A stretch of 64,000 nt of DNA, taken from NCBI GenBank assembly GCA_949152475.1, contig OX424566.1:13229177-13293176 (forward strand). Direction: 5' to 3'. The position numbers and the translations under genes are program-made. Positions within the stretch are counted from its first letter, which is position 1, and each line of letters opens with the position of its first letter. The notes below the pieces were generated by a model. The model made no database searches, was not told where the DNA came from, and saw only the letters and a program-made list of their open reading frames with translations. The DNA is from Terebella lapidaria. Taxonomy: Eukaryota > Annelida > Polychaeta > Terebellida > Terebellidae. Positions 33,001-43,812 of the stretch are shown piece by piece.

Positions 33001-34631
33001 TTTGACATTGACCTGGTGACAGCACAAGCAGGGAAGAGATGTGGAAACTCCTTTTCGAGTTCGTCCGTATGGTTTTCGATGGAGGGATTGGAAATAACTA
33101 CTGGATCTGGAACAACTTTACTACCTGCAAGGTCGTTACCAAGCAGTAGGGATACTCCTTCAATAGGAAGACTAGGACACACCCCAACAGTCACTGGACC
33201 ATTGACTAGATCGGACTTCAAATTGACCTTATGGAGTGGTATACTGAGATGTCCACATTCTACTCCCCTAATCTCAACGTTACTGCCAAGGGAGGAATCG
33301 TCACTGAGAGGAAGGGTCCCACTAAGCAAAAGAGACTGGGATGCTCCTGTATCTCTCAAAATCTTAATTGAATGGACACCTGATTCATCATCCATTGAAA
33401 CAAATCCTTCAGTCATGAAAGGTGCATAGGATTCCAAAATATCTGTTAATTTCTCTGGAAGATTATGAACCTCAAGAACAGATTTTTCCCCAAGACTACC
33501 AGCACTAGCAGAGCTACCTTCTCGCTCATGCTTCTTCTGTAACTTGAAGCAATCAGAGATAACATGTCCTTGCTTTTTACAATAAGCGCAAGTTATTCGT
33601 CCATGAAAAGAATCAGTTGTACGACTTGGAGAAGTCTTAGACTGAGCTGCCGACTCTGTTTTACCAGAATTTGAAGCAGATGACCCAGTGTGGTTAGGAC
33701 CAGATTTAGGCGCACCTGTCTGGGGCGTTTTTACATGCGTAGGGTTAGTCTTATGTGGTTTATGTTTATGAGACAGCGCATATTCATCCGCAAACACTGC
33801 TGCCTTTTCAAGGTCTTTTACTTTGTGCTCATCAAGATGAATTTTAAGATCAATGGGCACACAACGTTTAAACTCCTCAACCAACATCAACTGTCTGAGT
33901 TTCTGGAAGTTTGTGCCCACCTCAGTAGAAACACACCACCTATCGAAGAGCGACTCTTTTTCTCTGGCAAACTCTACGAATGTTTGATTGTCAGGTTTCC
34001 TGAAGTTGCGAAATTTCTGGCGATAAGCTTCAGGAACTAACTGATACCCTCTCAAGACACTTGTTTTCACCTCATTATAATCTGCGCATTGCTGCACTGA
34101 CAGTGAACAATAAATTTCCTGGGCCTTTCCTTTCAGCACACTCTGCAACAGAACAGGCCAATACTTTATGGGCCAACCTAGATTTTTAGCAACTTTCTCG
34201 AACTGTAGAAAATAATTTTCTACATCTTTCTCCTGGAAGGGTGGCACAAGTCGTATCTCACGACTCACATCAAACTTTGGTGTTTGTGTCTGGGACATTT
34301 CGTGAGTAAGTCGTATTTCCATAGCCCTCATTTCTTTCTCATGAGCTAACTGCATTTTTGAAAGTTCTAACTCAAGCTCTAGTTTTCTAATTTCAGAATC
34401 ACCATCAACAGGGAGCGGAGGAAGATCTTCGAGGAACTCGTCAGACAACAAACTCTCCTCAACCAGGTGTTGTGCAACGATGTGCAACAGCACCACTTTT
34501 CTCATTGCAATTTTCACCTCTAAATGGAAATGTTTACCCAGTGCAAGAAGATCAGACTTTTTCAAACTACTCAAGAGATCCTGAGGCGGATCAGCAAGTT
34601 TTGTAATGAATTCCTCGACACGGAATGCCAT
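30057..34631 (-). CDS. gag-pol: Gag-pol polyprotein of Gmr1-like retrotransposon
   Basis: 1524 codons in one frame without frameshift or stop. The start is the ATG giving MAFRVEEF; an in-frame ATG 14 codons upstream is less likely. Residues ~130-290: Gag capsid region of the kind from which vertebrate SCAN domains derive. 348-361: CCHC knuckle (CAYCKKQGHVISDC). 427-431: protease DTGAS. ~666-1016: integrase, with zinc site H676-x6-H683-x29-C713-x2-C716, catalytic D747, D806 and E842 (DD35E), and GPY at 981-983. ~1080-1320: reverse transcriptase with LVPKPDGSFRFCTDFRKVN, MPFGMKNAPATF and catalytic YIDD (1258-1261). ~1395-1524: RNase H with D1407, E1446, D1475 and D1518. One ORF means Gag and Pol would be made in equal amounts unless processed or regulated otherwise. 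All key residues are present. Confidence 0.95.
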   Translation of the reverse strand: MAFRVEEFITKLADPPQDLLSSLKKSDLLALGKHFHLEVKIAMRKVVLLHIVAQHLVEESLLSDEFLEDLPPLPVDGDSEIRKLELELELSKMQLAHEKEMRAMEIRLTHEMSQTQTPKFDVSREIRLVPPFQEKDVENYFLQFEKVAKNLGWPIKYWPVLLQSVLKGKAQEIYCSLSVQQCADYNEVKTSVLRGYQLVPEAYRQKFRNFRKPDNQTFVEFAREKESLFDRWCVSTEVGTNFQKLRQLMLVEEFKRCVPIDLKIHLDEHKVKDLEKAAVFADEYALSHKHKPHKTNPTHVKTPQTGAPKSGPNHTGSSASNSGKTESAAQSKTSPSRTTDSFHGRITCAYCKKQGHVISDCFKLQKKHEREGSSASAGSLGEKSVLEVHNLPEKLTDILESYAPFMTEGFVSMDDESGVHSIKILRDTGASQSLLLSGTLPLSDDSSLGSNVEIRGVECGHLSIPLHKVNLKSDLVNGPVTVGVCPSLPIEGVSLLLGNDLAGSKVVPDPVVISNPSIENHTDELEKEFPHLFPACAVTRSMSKKNDMEGGEVDLGDTFLASELKAEDISVEISNDLNAPGKSSHVTFDDLPKELSSVKRVELIKSQESDPELSDLCHVALDEKDIGDVAICYFKKHGVLMRKWRPPVVPPSHEWSVIYQVVIPRVYRKNILSLAHDIPLAGHLGVNKTFDRIQRHFHWPKLRQDVAEYCRTCSVCQKAGKPNQGIPKAPLFPIPAFEEPFSRVIVDCVGPLPKTRSGNQYLLTIMCSSTRFPEAIPLRNIKAKSVLKALVKFFTLVGLPRTIQSDRGSNFTSHVFQQMIHQLGIEQVTSSAYHPQSQGALERFHQTLKSMMRSYCIDHEKEWDEGVPLLLFAVREVVQESLGFSPFELVFGHSVRGPLKLLKEKWLSDDESTMPLLEYVSDVKNRLHEVQEFAKQNLKDAQKDMKLWYDAKSRDRSFQVGDQVLVLLPVVGSPFQARYHGPYVIDKKIDDLNYIVITPDRRKSRQLCHVNMIKLYHTRGDDLTQKTVGVAVTEADTDDKVCDPMVGCGVKLNNSQVLKHLNDKLSHLSPEQQQELKGLILEFEHVFPDVPSRTNVVQHEVDVGEARPIKQHPYRLNPIKLSAMREEIKYMLQNDIIEPSQSEWSSPCILVPKPDGSFRFCTDFRKVNAVTRTDSFPIPRIDDCIDHIGKSRFLTKFDLLKGYWQVPLSESARAISAFVTPDGLYNYRVMPFGMKNAPATFQRLINSVISGLTGCVAYIDDVVVTGDTWEEHLHNIRCFLERCAAAKLTINLTKTEFGCAHVVYLGHTIGQGQVQPVKSKVESIMKYVVPGNKRSVMRFLGMAGFYRRFCPNFSCVAAPLTNLLRKGIKFTWSDSCQHAFDSIKGILMSEPILVTPNFQKPFKLCVDASDVGAGAVLLQEVDQVDHPVCYYSKKFDSHQKNYATVEKEALALVLALRHFEVYLSSTLYPIQVFTDHNPLVFIHKMKNNNQRLLRWSLMLQNYNLDIKHIRGKNNIIADALSRSL

Positions 34632-34882
34632 TTTAAAAATGCAATGACGAAAGATAAAATGTAAACGGCACAATAGGCCTAGGACCTCTGATGAGCAAAG
34701 TACTTAGTCCTCAAATAACAAAACAGACATAGGATCGTGAGTCCTTGACTAGCTCCATGACTAGATATGAGTACAAATAAACTTGAACATGCAAAGTTAG
34801 TATATGTATTTGTGCAAAGTCAGGTTAGGAATTGTATGTAGTGTAAACACCAGCCTTCTCTCACCGAAACAAACAGTGAGAT

Positions 34883-34899
34883 TCCCGGACGAGCCCCCA
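34883..34899 (-). promoter_or_regulatory. Primer binding site for tRNA-Pro
   Basis: The plus strand reads TCCCGGACGAGCCCCCA, the usual 3' end of tRNA-Pro including the terminal CCA. The element strand is therefore complementary to that tRNA over 17 bases. It lies 6 bases inside the 5' LTR, the expected place for minus-strand priming. Confidence 0.9.
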
Positions 34900-34905
34900 A
34901 TTTCC

Positions 34906-35639
34906 TGTTACGGACAGGAAAATGAGAGAAGCCTGGTGTATTGATTGAGTGTTTATTTTACATGCACATCATATTGATTACATGCGTACATGTAACGGCA
35001 TGCACATATAACACATATTTAACATCATAGGTAATACATCAAATAATCATTCATACACGCATACTCATACACATACATACACATTTACATATCGAATGAT
35101 AGAACAGTTCAAATGTCACATCAGGAACAAAACAGGATCAAGTCCAGAAACCCTGAAGCGATATCAATGTAGAACGGCGGCGGCGAAGACGAAGTCTAAG
35201 ACGAGGAAAACCATTGCCGTGGTGATGGACGATGAAGAAACGACGAGGATGGAGAAATGCAGACAAAATCCGAGGAGAAGTCCACAAACAACGTCGAAGA
35301 GACACGTCCCGTGAACTAGAAGTGAGTCCGCTAAGTGCTACGATATATCCACACTAAACGGGTACGATGTCAACAAAACATCCAGTGTGTAGGATGTAGA
35401 ATCCAACAGAAAAGACTGTCAAACGCGTGTCAATCCTTGCGTCGCAAATCCACCGAGAGCCAAATCTCCAAAACTGGAAAAACTTCCAGTGGGAAAAACC
35501 AATATGCGCACATATAGAAATGCTAAGACATAAAACCACGTAAAACCCCTTTGCGATCATTGTCAATCTAACCATGAGGGCGGTGGTCAAACAAATGTGC
35601 ACGTATGGATGTATAACTGTGAAAGAATGCCTTGTAACA
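34906..35639 (-). repeat. 5' LTR (734 bp)
   Basis: Upstream LTR in the element's orientation. Same ends (TGTTAC/GTAACA), length and sequence as 29216-29949. It should contain the element's promoter, but I cannot place a clear TATA box. Confidence 0.95.
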
Positions 35640-37165
35640 ATTTGCATGTGCAAATAACGAAAACTCGACTGAAAACTATTTGAGATTGTTCTTATTTTGT
35701 CCAAGTTACGCCGAAATTGTCCCTCAGGACAAGAAAAAAGATGTATAATTGAGTGCTTGGATACTCGCCATACATTGCATGGGGTTTGTTTCGGATTTCT
35801 TGGTTTCGGAGTTGTTGGGCAGTTGTACAGCAAGAACACACAGTCTTCTCTTGCTGACACTAGTGTGACATTGAATGTAATTGTTTGGCCATTCTTTGTT
35901 TTTATTCCCGTTCTTTGTTGTTATCTTTTGGGTTTGCATTTGACATCATCACAATCTGGTGGTAATGGGTTAATACTACATTTATACATTATTCTCTGAG
36001 TGCAGAGGGAAAAACTGTATTCATTAACACAAATTGATACATAGTGCAGACTCGAATGTTCTATGTTTATCAAGTAAATAGAATTTTCCACACACACAAA
36101 ATATATGTGATACATGTTTCAGTGACACAAGTATTCTTCCAAGTCGTTTGTAAGGCACGGGCGGCAGCATAATCTATTTGTCCATAGTAGACAAATACAT
36201 GTAGCAAGCATTTTAGTTTTGTACTCTGGACTAGTGCTTTCAGACTTTATACTGATTCAACCTGAATGATAGCATTATAATTAGATTATAGTTTGTACTA
36301 GCTCGCTATGTTGCATCAGCTATGTAACACTAGCTGCATGGCCAAATGACAATATTGTCTGATTTTCCGTACCTTACTACAGTATGTAGCTATCACAATA
36401 ACACACAACGTTATCGCGAACATACCAAGGAGTATCATTTATGAAGGGAACAGTGAATATACTGAAAATCAGTTACGAAAATTAGTTATGTTCTCATTAT
36501 GTTTTTAGCATGCAACAACGACACAATATATCCATTCGCTAAAAATTTTGGGTAGTGATTATAAGTTGTGATCCGGCACGTACTTTTGATGTTTACACTG
36601 TAGCATAATATAGCTGTACTTTGTTCACGTTTCTTGCTTCAATAATCCTCCATGGACCATACTTTGCTACTGATGTTTGTTCGTCGTCTTATGCCCGATT
36701 GCCTGGCATGTAATTTTCTGGGCACCATCCGGGCATTAAACCAGGGGATAGGTAGGCAGAATCATTACACCCATTCTTTTGAATTTCACGAGACCCTATG
36801 TTTTTAATTTCCTTGCATTATCATTAGGTTGTGTGGTGCATTTGCAGTAATTAATTGATTAACGTATTATTATCTATTTTTGTGGTTCAGTTACAATAAT
36901 TTCGTAGTCTAGTTGAGTTATAGTTGCGGTGAATAGCCTACTGAAGTCTATACCCGGCTGCAGAAGGGTTGTTTATAATCATATAGGTATAACTCTGTAT
37001 CGTTATACTGTTGTATATAGGTTGATATTCGTAGAATACTTATAAATTAGGTATTATGTTTAGTCTCAGGAATACTTCTCACACATGACAGTACTGGCGA
37101 TATCATATAGTCATAACTATGTTCATGCAAAGATGTTTCAAATTGAATCATTTCAGTCATAATGC
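35640..37165. repeat. Large tandem repeat unit 3, right part
   Basis: Starts with the ATTT target duplication (35640-35643). From about 36200 it matches unit 1: TTTTGTACTCTGGAC, GATTCAACC, CTAGCTGCATGG, GAACATACCAAGRAGTATCA, GTTTACACTGTA, CTGTACTTTGTTCACGTT, ATGTTTCAAATTGAATCAT. The match fades after about 37165. Confidence 0.7.
35757..35990 (-). repeat. Diverged family B relative
   Basis: Shares GGGGTTTGTTTCGGATTT, TTGGGCAGTTGTA, a GTGACA core and TCTGGTGGTAATGGGTTAATAC with family B, in reverse orientation relative to 19229. It is clearly older than the other copies. Confidence 0.55.
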
Positions 37166-37906
37166 CTTATTTGGTCAGATAACCTATTGCTATGGTGTTT
37201 CGTCTGTCGTCCGTCTACATTTTTATCTCTCCGTCCATCGAAACTTTCTGAAATTTCGCGCAAAAATTCCTAAACATACTTCAAGAGGCAGATATGGGTT
37301 AGTTTTTTCACGCTGTTTTCCAAAATGGCGGCAATGGTCCTATTCACAGACCCCGCCTAGAAGTCAGCAAACTCCGTAGTTCAAACTGACCAATCGCAGC
37401 TATGCGCAATCTTCGGAAATCTGGGGGAAATCCCAGTCTGACCACGTGTAGCAAAACCACTCATAATGTCGTGTGACACGCATGATATAGTGTTCGGGCC
37501 AAAAAGAAACCTTATATTATGTGACAATCGCATATATATCGAGAAAAATACCCGTAAACCCATCCCTTCCCCCGTTGAGACCAACCTTACCCGTAGAATC
37601 ATTTTACTGAGTAGCCAGAACTATTTGTTTACATACACAGCGCGAGGATCATCATGGTCACTCGCCCGTGTTGTCCTTACTGGGATTTCCCCAATACTGT
37701 GTTGACATTCTGGCCAAACTCGCATCGCCCGTTTTTGGTGATCAATTGGCTAAGAAACCCTTATTTCCATACAGCCTTGTTGCAGATAATAGGGCATCAG
37801 GGTTAAATATAATCTGTATTGCCGTCTATGATGAGAAAATGTGCGATAAACTGAACACTGCGGATTTGTTACTGCGCGCAGTTGTGATTGGTCGGCTCTC
37901 TCGTGA
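37166..37906. other. Non-coding, partly GC-richer, nothing recognised
   Basis: Not matched by the flanking repeat units, except AATGGTCCTATTCACAGA, which also occurs near 49405. Overlapping frames of 70-110 codons have no known motif. Confidence 0.4.
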
Positions 37907-40877
37907 GCTAATTGCGAGAAGCGATTTGAGACGATTATGTGTTCACGGCAAACACACGAAACATCGTGGGATCAAATGTGATCTAGTAACATGTGCATGA
38001 ATTGTGATATTGTATTGTGTAGTAGGCTTTATGCTGTTATAATATGATTATATATAATGCCTACTCTGTGACGAAATCCACATAATAGTCATATAAGGCT
38101 GCTTAATACTCAAGTTCATAATTCACAGCATACCAACAGTGAATCATTATATATTCATTTCATTATTATTAGACGAGGAAGCCATTATAAAGTTAAAGAG
38201 ACCAAAACCTGTTATATTATCCAATATCCAAGTTCAGTGTCAGGCAATGACATGACATTTTACAGAACTCCACAAATCAGGTATATTGGCATTTTTTATG
38301 AATCCCCATATTACGTGTATTATACTATACTTTAGATGACATTAATAGTTACCTCAAAGGTACAATGAACATACTGTGAGACATTTGCGTTACTTCAATC
38401 TTTTGAAAACCAATATTTCATGCATATTGAAATATGTTTTATTTATAATTTTTTTTCTGAGCAATTACACGTATGCAATAGTTTATGGTTCCTGTTCCTA
38501 TTTTAAATTTTTCTGTTCCCGTGATGGTTGAGTTGATAATAAATATAATGTTTTTCTGTGTCACATAACAGTGAGAAATGTGAGTCATGGATCAGAAACA
38601 ATTATAGTATGGCAGGCATGCGTGTTCCCCTCAATGTGGTCGCTTTCATGGAATGATTGATTACGTTTAACCGGCAACATAAAAGTGGACTAAATAGTTT
38701 CTTATTCATCACAATTCAAACCCGACGCGTGTTTCATCGTGTTGCCTGATATTGATAATATGATTTGTATATAGAAAAAAGCATCAAATTCCATAAAGGC
38801 GTTAAATTAAATTGAATTGCAAACGAATGAGTTTCGTGATACCCGACTTACGTATCTCGATGAATCGGCTTATATATGTATGCCTCAAAAATGTTCTGAG
38901 CCATTGTATGAGAGCAATAATTTAGTTGTTCATTGCGACATGTAAATATTGTTATCCATAGAAAGGTTGAATTTTGTACATAAGACTGATAAATTAGTGA
39001 CATCATTTTGAAAATCAATCGGCTAATAAAAATGCAGGTGAGGTATTCGGAACGTCATTTGGGACTAAGTTTTCAACAGGATAGTTTTGGTTGTATGAGG
39101 CTGTGTAATTGATGTGATGAGATCAATATTTGGCAATCAATTAATAATATTTATTTGTGTTGCTTTATCACGATTAACGATAGCCTAGTGTAGCCCACAT
39201 GATATTATGGCCTGGCACATATTCACATCTCGCTTGTACTCTAAATCCAGAGACTAAGTTATCCAGAGACGTCAGAATTTAAGTTGATTTATTAGGGTAT
39301 CTTGCAAATAAATTTCAAAAAATTGAGTTTCGTGCCATCACAAGTTTAACTAATAATATATTACTTGAATTCGATTTCATGTGAATGAACTGTGCTATTT
39401 TATCTTAATTTAAACAAAATTTTTTCCCTGGTACATATAAGTCCATAGGATGTGTAGGACACTGACTTGAAATTTGAGTTTGGTCTTGGTGTAAATTAGT
39501 ATGTTTTTGTGGTAAATAGCTGTGTCTTTTGGCTTGTATTGCACCAGCACTGTCATGTATAATTGCAATTCCTATATATATATATTACCAAATTGATTCA
39601 TCACACAACGATATGAAATTCTACTTATATACTCCCACGAACGAATGAAGAATTCACTAGGCTTTTTCCCCACAATATTAATCAAAAGAATTGACTGCGG
39701 AAGAACATGAAGGAGGGGATACTTTCAAAACTAAATTTCACATCTATTACAAAATAACAAAACATGTGAACAATGATTTTGGTGATTACAATCTGTCGGA
39801 ATTGTAATTCCGTCCGTTTGAAAACACATCAGATACCAGTTTCGTATATAAACAAAAAAGTGTACCCATTGAACCCGAACTAACGAATGTTCAAATTGCC
39901 CTCAACACTCCACATCATGTACTCACATTGACTATTATCGGTTTCACCTCTAGTCAATTCGCCCCATAAATTCAATAGGTTTTATGCTATTTTGATGGTA
40001 ATGTCAGTATAAAGAAGGGATGTATTGACTCTGATAGGAAATCCGAGGAACAAAGGATATGCTTTTGCAAGTTCCCATCAGCCACCTATCGTCCATGCAT
40101 TGTTGATGTCTTGTGTCCTTGGAAACCATAATTATCCCCTGGTTGATACCCGGATGGATATCACAGCTTCACATATCTGGCAATCAGGCGTAAGACGACA
40201 AACAAACATCAGTAGTACAGTACCGTCCCTGGAAGGTAATAGGAGCAGTGTCCATGAAAGAGGTTCTACCAGGATTTCCTGCTGTTCTAACAAGATGGTA
40301 CGTGCTTCATTACAATGAGGAACCATTCATGACAACATGGAATTCATTGACATGTAATAATGTTCACAGCCCATCATTAAAACTCCCAACATCTGTTTGC
40401 AACTCGATGTGACGTTTTATACAGCTCATGGGGGGGGGGGACTCGGGTTGACATGGAAAACTCACTCAGTCTGACACGTTTCCCCGTTCGTAGAATTGCT
40501 TCATGTTTACATGTATTTGACATGTATTCTCTGTGCAGTCGTGATATATGCCCAGTGGAATTGTTTTCAGTGTTATAGGAATAAAATGGGGATAAGGAAT
40601 GGGTAACGTGTACTTTGGAAGGAGTACTGTTGAGAGGTGGTTCAATTAATTTTAATATATTAGATTTGTTATAATTCTGCAATGAAGATTACATTTCGGA
40701 TTTTTCTACATTTCTATACTTTTCAAACAATACTAATATCGTGATAGTAGTATACAAACTTGATCATTAAAAATCATGCTGACCATACAGCTACCCCCTC
40801 ACTAACTCATGTACATGTTTCACTTCATCACTACATATCATAGGTAATAAAACAAGGAGTTTATTGTCTGTAAAATA
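37907..40877 (+). repeat. Large inverted duplication, left arm (~3 kb)
   Basis: Reverse-complement partner of 50895-53917. In the sample I compared closely (38227-38340 against 53470-53582) there were about two mismatches per 110 bases; elsewhere the arms are a little more diverged and have indels. It includes at 40025-40320 the ~300-bp segment shared with many other places. A run of ten G lies near 40430. No conserved protein frame. Confidence 0.85.
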
Positions 40878-41507
40878 GAGTGTTCCTTGAAACGAAGTAA
40901 ATCATATAGAATCTTGCTATAGTTTGTCTGATTGCTCGCATGAATTTTGCTGATTTTAGAGTCTTAAAAGAAAAAAATGCTGTGTCCCTGAAACATGAAT
41001 TTCGTGTTGAAACCTCATTTGCTCAGTAAATTTTGTGTGTGTTCCAGTCTGCACGAAGTCCACTCGTATTGATTTGTGCTAATGGATAACTATGTCCCTC
41101 TGCACACAGTGAAATGTATATGACCATGACACTATCAGCATTTTGACGATCAACCCTCGCATTCTGGTCTCCAGTGTTCAGGTGTTTCTCGAGTGGAAAC
41201 GAGAACAGACATTTGTTGTCCAATTGTCACGTGTTTTCTGAATATATACTTTAATGTAGTAACATCAATTTGTGGTACTATGATAATGTCACAAACCAAT
41301 GTACACGAAAAATGAAGAGTAGAGAATAATTTATAAACGGTGCATCTCACCGTTCACTACACCATGCGTTTATAGCTCTTTTGGACAACTAGCTTGCCTA
41401 CTGTGCAATATATTTGATGGCACCAATGGATATGCCTAACACATTTGAATTTTTTTCAGCGATCGATAGCAATGAGCAGGGATGATCCCTGATTGGCGGT
41501 AGTTTTA
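40878..41507. repeat. Diverged repeat related to 43500-44330
   Basis: Shared landmarks: CGAAGTAAATCATAT, TTTGTCTGATTGCTC, GATTGATGCTAA/GATTTGTGCTAA, ATAACTATGTCCCTCTG, and ACTATCAGCAT or close variants. Reverse relatives are at 50500-50890, 55060-55450 and 60940-61410. Confidence 0.6.
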
Positions 41508-42057
41508 TTTAAAGCTGCTGCCTTCGAATGTATGCAATATTTTTTTCAAAACCATTTTTTTTGGTAAACACATCTAATGCAATATAAGAAAAGGTGTGCT
41601 CAATGATTTTGACCATTATAGTTCGTCCGAGTTGTCTTGTCATCCGTTTTAGTGCCCATTGTGTACCGGTTTTGTAAATAAACAAACGAAGTGTATCCAT
41701 CAAACCCGAATGTGAACAAATGCTCAAATCGTGCTTAAAAGTCCGCATCGAGTACATTTTCCAGTTCGTATGTGCATATATAGTGTAGTTGTGAGAAAAT
41801 AATCAGTGATATACCATGATGTGTGTGAAATTGTCAGTCAATCTCGCACTTCTATGCTTTGTTTACATCTGCGTGTGATGGATACAGTTCCTGTGTTTAC
41901 GCGAGAACCGCCTATTCAAATGAGCAAAATTTTCCTGAGGACTATTTATTTTCATTACATTTGAAGTGAGTATGTTTCATTCAGTTAGTTTTGCATGTTG
42001 AATATGAAATACAGGTTTCAAACAATATTGACTGGTTTCGAAGGCAGCTGCTTTAAA
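41508..42057. mobile_element. TTAA-flanked MITE (550 bp)
   Basis: Terminal inverted repeats TTTAAAGCTGCTGCCTTCGAA (41508-41528) and its complement with one mismatch (42037-42057), with TTAA at each edge. The interior is shared with 15153-15617 and partly with 39790-39930 and 51850-51990. Without a transposase it depends on a piggyBac- or Kolobok-type enzyme elsewhere. Confidence 0.85.
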
Positions 42058-42310
42058 ATGCTGCTCAGAGACAAATATGGGTCATGAGGATGTAACGGCA
42101 AACGAGACTGTACTTATTAAAAACAAATTGAAAGGTGGGAAAATGGGACTGTGATTATTCATCAGGCTGGAATTGATGTTTGAAATTAATAACTGAATGT
42201 TCTGGTCTGCAATGTTTTCTATGTGGGTTCGTCTGAGGGTTATTATCTGAGGGGTATTATAAGACATGTCCTGACATTATTGCGTCATGTCAACTTGTTC
42301 GTACCTAGAT
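42058..42310. repeat. Direct repeat of ~48010-48230
   Basis: Shared: ATCAGGCTGGAATTGATG or a close variant, GAGGGGTATTA, CATGTCCTGACATTAT, GTCAACTTGTTCGTACCT. 42311-42826 that follows is AT-rich and holds nothing I recognise. Confidence 0.6.
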
Positions 42311-42826
42311 GACTAAATCCACTAATAATCAACCAGGGACAAAACGGAATGAAAACAGTGGACCTGTGTCACCCTGCAACATTCATAAACGAACTGTGAT
42401 ATCGTATTGTTTGATTTCAATTTTTCATACCTTTTGCATGATCAGTTTCTGGAATTTGTTGAAAGTCAACGTTCTAACATATATTCGATATAGCATCGTA
42501 GATCCGTCAAAATCTGTCATGATTGCCGTTGTGGGAAAGAACTGTTTACTTTTGCTGCAACATGAATATGATGAATAACGACTGCAACATATAAGCTTCA
42601 AATTGTCTATTCTCGGTTCCACTTTTTGTTGTTTTAGTATAACAGCAAATAAAGTGTTTTGTGCGAAACAATGCATTTCAATGTTATAATCTCTCAAACT
42701 TGTGGTTGAAGAAAAAAATTGTGGTAATAATATGTTTCGTAGGCAGCTGATCAGTTTCCCACCAGAAATCAACAACAGGTATGGCACTTTAATAGTGATG
42801 TTAAGAAGAAGGAGTAATGCTCGGTC

Positions 42827-43110
42827 AGGAAATCCGAGGAACAAAGGATATCGTTTCGCAAAATCCCATCAGCCAACTGTTATAGTCCATGCACTGTTCA
42901 TCGTGTGTCCTCGGAAACCTTAATTATCCCCTGGTTAATACCCGGCTGGTGCTCAGAGCCTCGAGCAATCAGGCCTAAGACACAAACAAACATCAGTAGC
43001 ATAGTTGTGTCCCTGGAGATAATAGGAGCAGTGTCCACGAATGAGGTCCTACCAAGATATGCTGCTGTTTGAATATGAATGTTACGTGCTTCATTAAAAC
43101 ATGGAGCCAT
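42827..43110 (+). repeat. ~300-bp dispersed segment, further copy
   Basis: Shares AAATCCGAGGAACAAAGGAT, CATCAGCCA, ATTATCCCCTGGTTRATACC, CAAACAAACATCAGTAG and TAATAGGAGCAGTGTCCA with 40031-40320. Reverse copies lie at 51425-51740, 57130-57470 and 61800-62070, and diverged ones at 24270-24590 and 36540-36760. Protein-like frames across it are not conserved in ratio or frame and are not genes. Confidence 0.75.
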
Positions 43111-43812
43111 TCACTACAACATCGAAATCATTGTCATGGAATAATGCTCACAGCAGCCCACTATAACTTCACATATATGTTTGCCACTCGATGTGACCTT
43201 TTTTCAGGAGCCTTTGGTTCATGGCCGGTTTAACATCGAAAACTGAGTCTCTGCTCGTGGAATCCATGTTTAATTTGCTTCATGTTTACATGTATTTATT
43301 TAGTTATTTCGTTGTTTCCTGAATGAACTGGAATGAGGGATGGATCACGGGGAACTTTTATTGTTGGAATATGGTACCACTAAAGACTACATAGGATTGT
43401 TCTGATTCTACAATGAAGATTACATTTCAGATTTTGAGCGTACAGCTTAGGTAGTGCATTTGTGATACAAAAATGAAATCCGGGTGATAATTATCGTGAT
43501 GACAATATAACAACCTGTTTCCTAATCAATGTATCTTGTACTTCATCCTGAAATAACTAGTCTAGAGCACAACACTATATCAAGGAAATGTTATTGTTTT
43601 ATTGCATATAATTGTATACTTTGCACGAAGTAAATCATATGAAATATTATCACTTACTGAAAGCAAATCCGGGACTGTGATTGGTCTATCACAACGATGA
43701 TATAAAATCCTGAATATCTAATTTATTCGAGAACCCTGCATGGCGCCTCCTTCGATACGAGGTCCCGTATCGCTTGCGAATCTCATTTTCCGTGACTGAT
43801 AAATTCGTTACC

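Larger units (their letters stand above)
29216..35639 (-). mobile_element. Complete Gmr1-like Ty3 LTR retrotransposon
   Basis: 6424 bp on the minus strand: 5' LTR, tRNA-Pro primer site, one gag-pol ORF, polypurine tract, 3' LTR, and ATTT target duplications. The domain order is Gag, protease, integrase, reverse transcriptase, RNase H. Most Ty3 elements have integrase last; integrase before RT is the mark of the Gmr1 group described from deuterostomes and other animals. There is no envelope ORF and no chromodomain was seen. Both LTRs have the same length and no difference by eye, and the ORF is intact, so insertion is very recent and the copy may be active. It sits in unit 3 of the 3.2-kb tandem array. 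Confidence 0.95.

Noticed and set aside
40025..40318. Frame resembling the one at 51501-51737 (both near 95 and 78 codons)
   Set aside because: The similarity comes from the ~300-bp repeat within the inverted arms. Other copies (42827, 57130, 61800) break the frame, so there is no sign of protein-level constraint.
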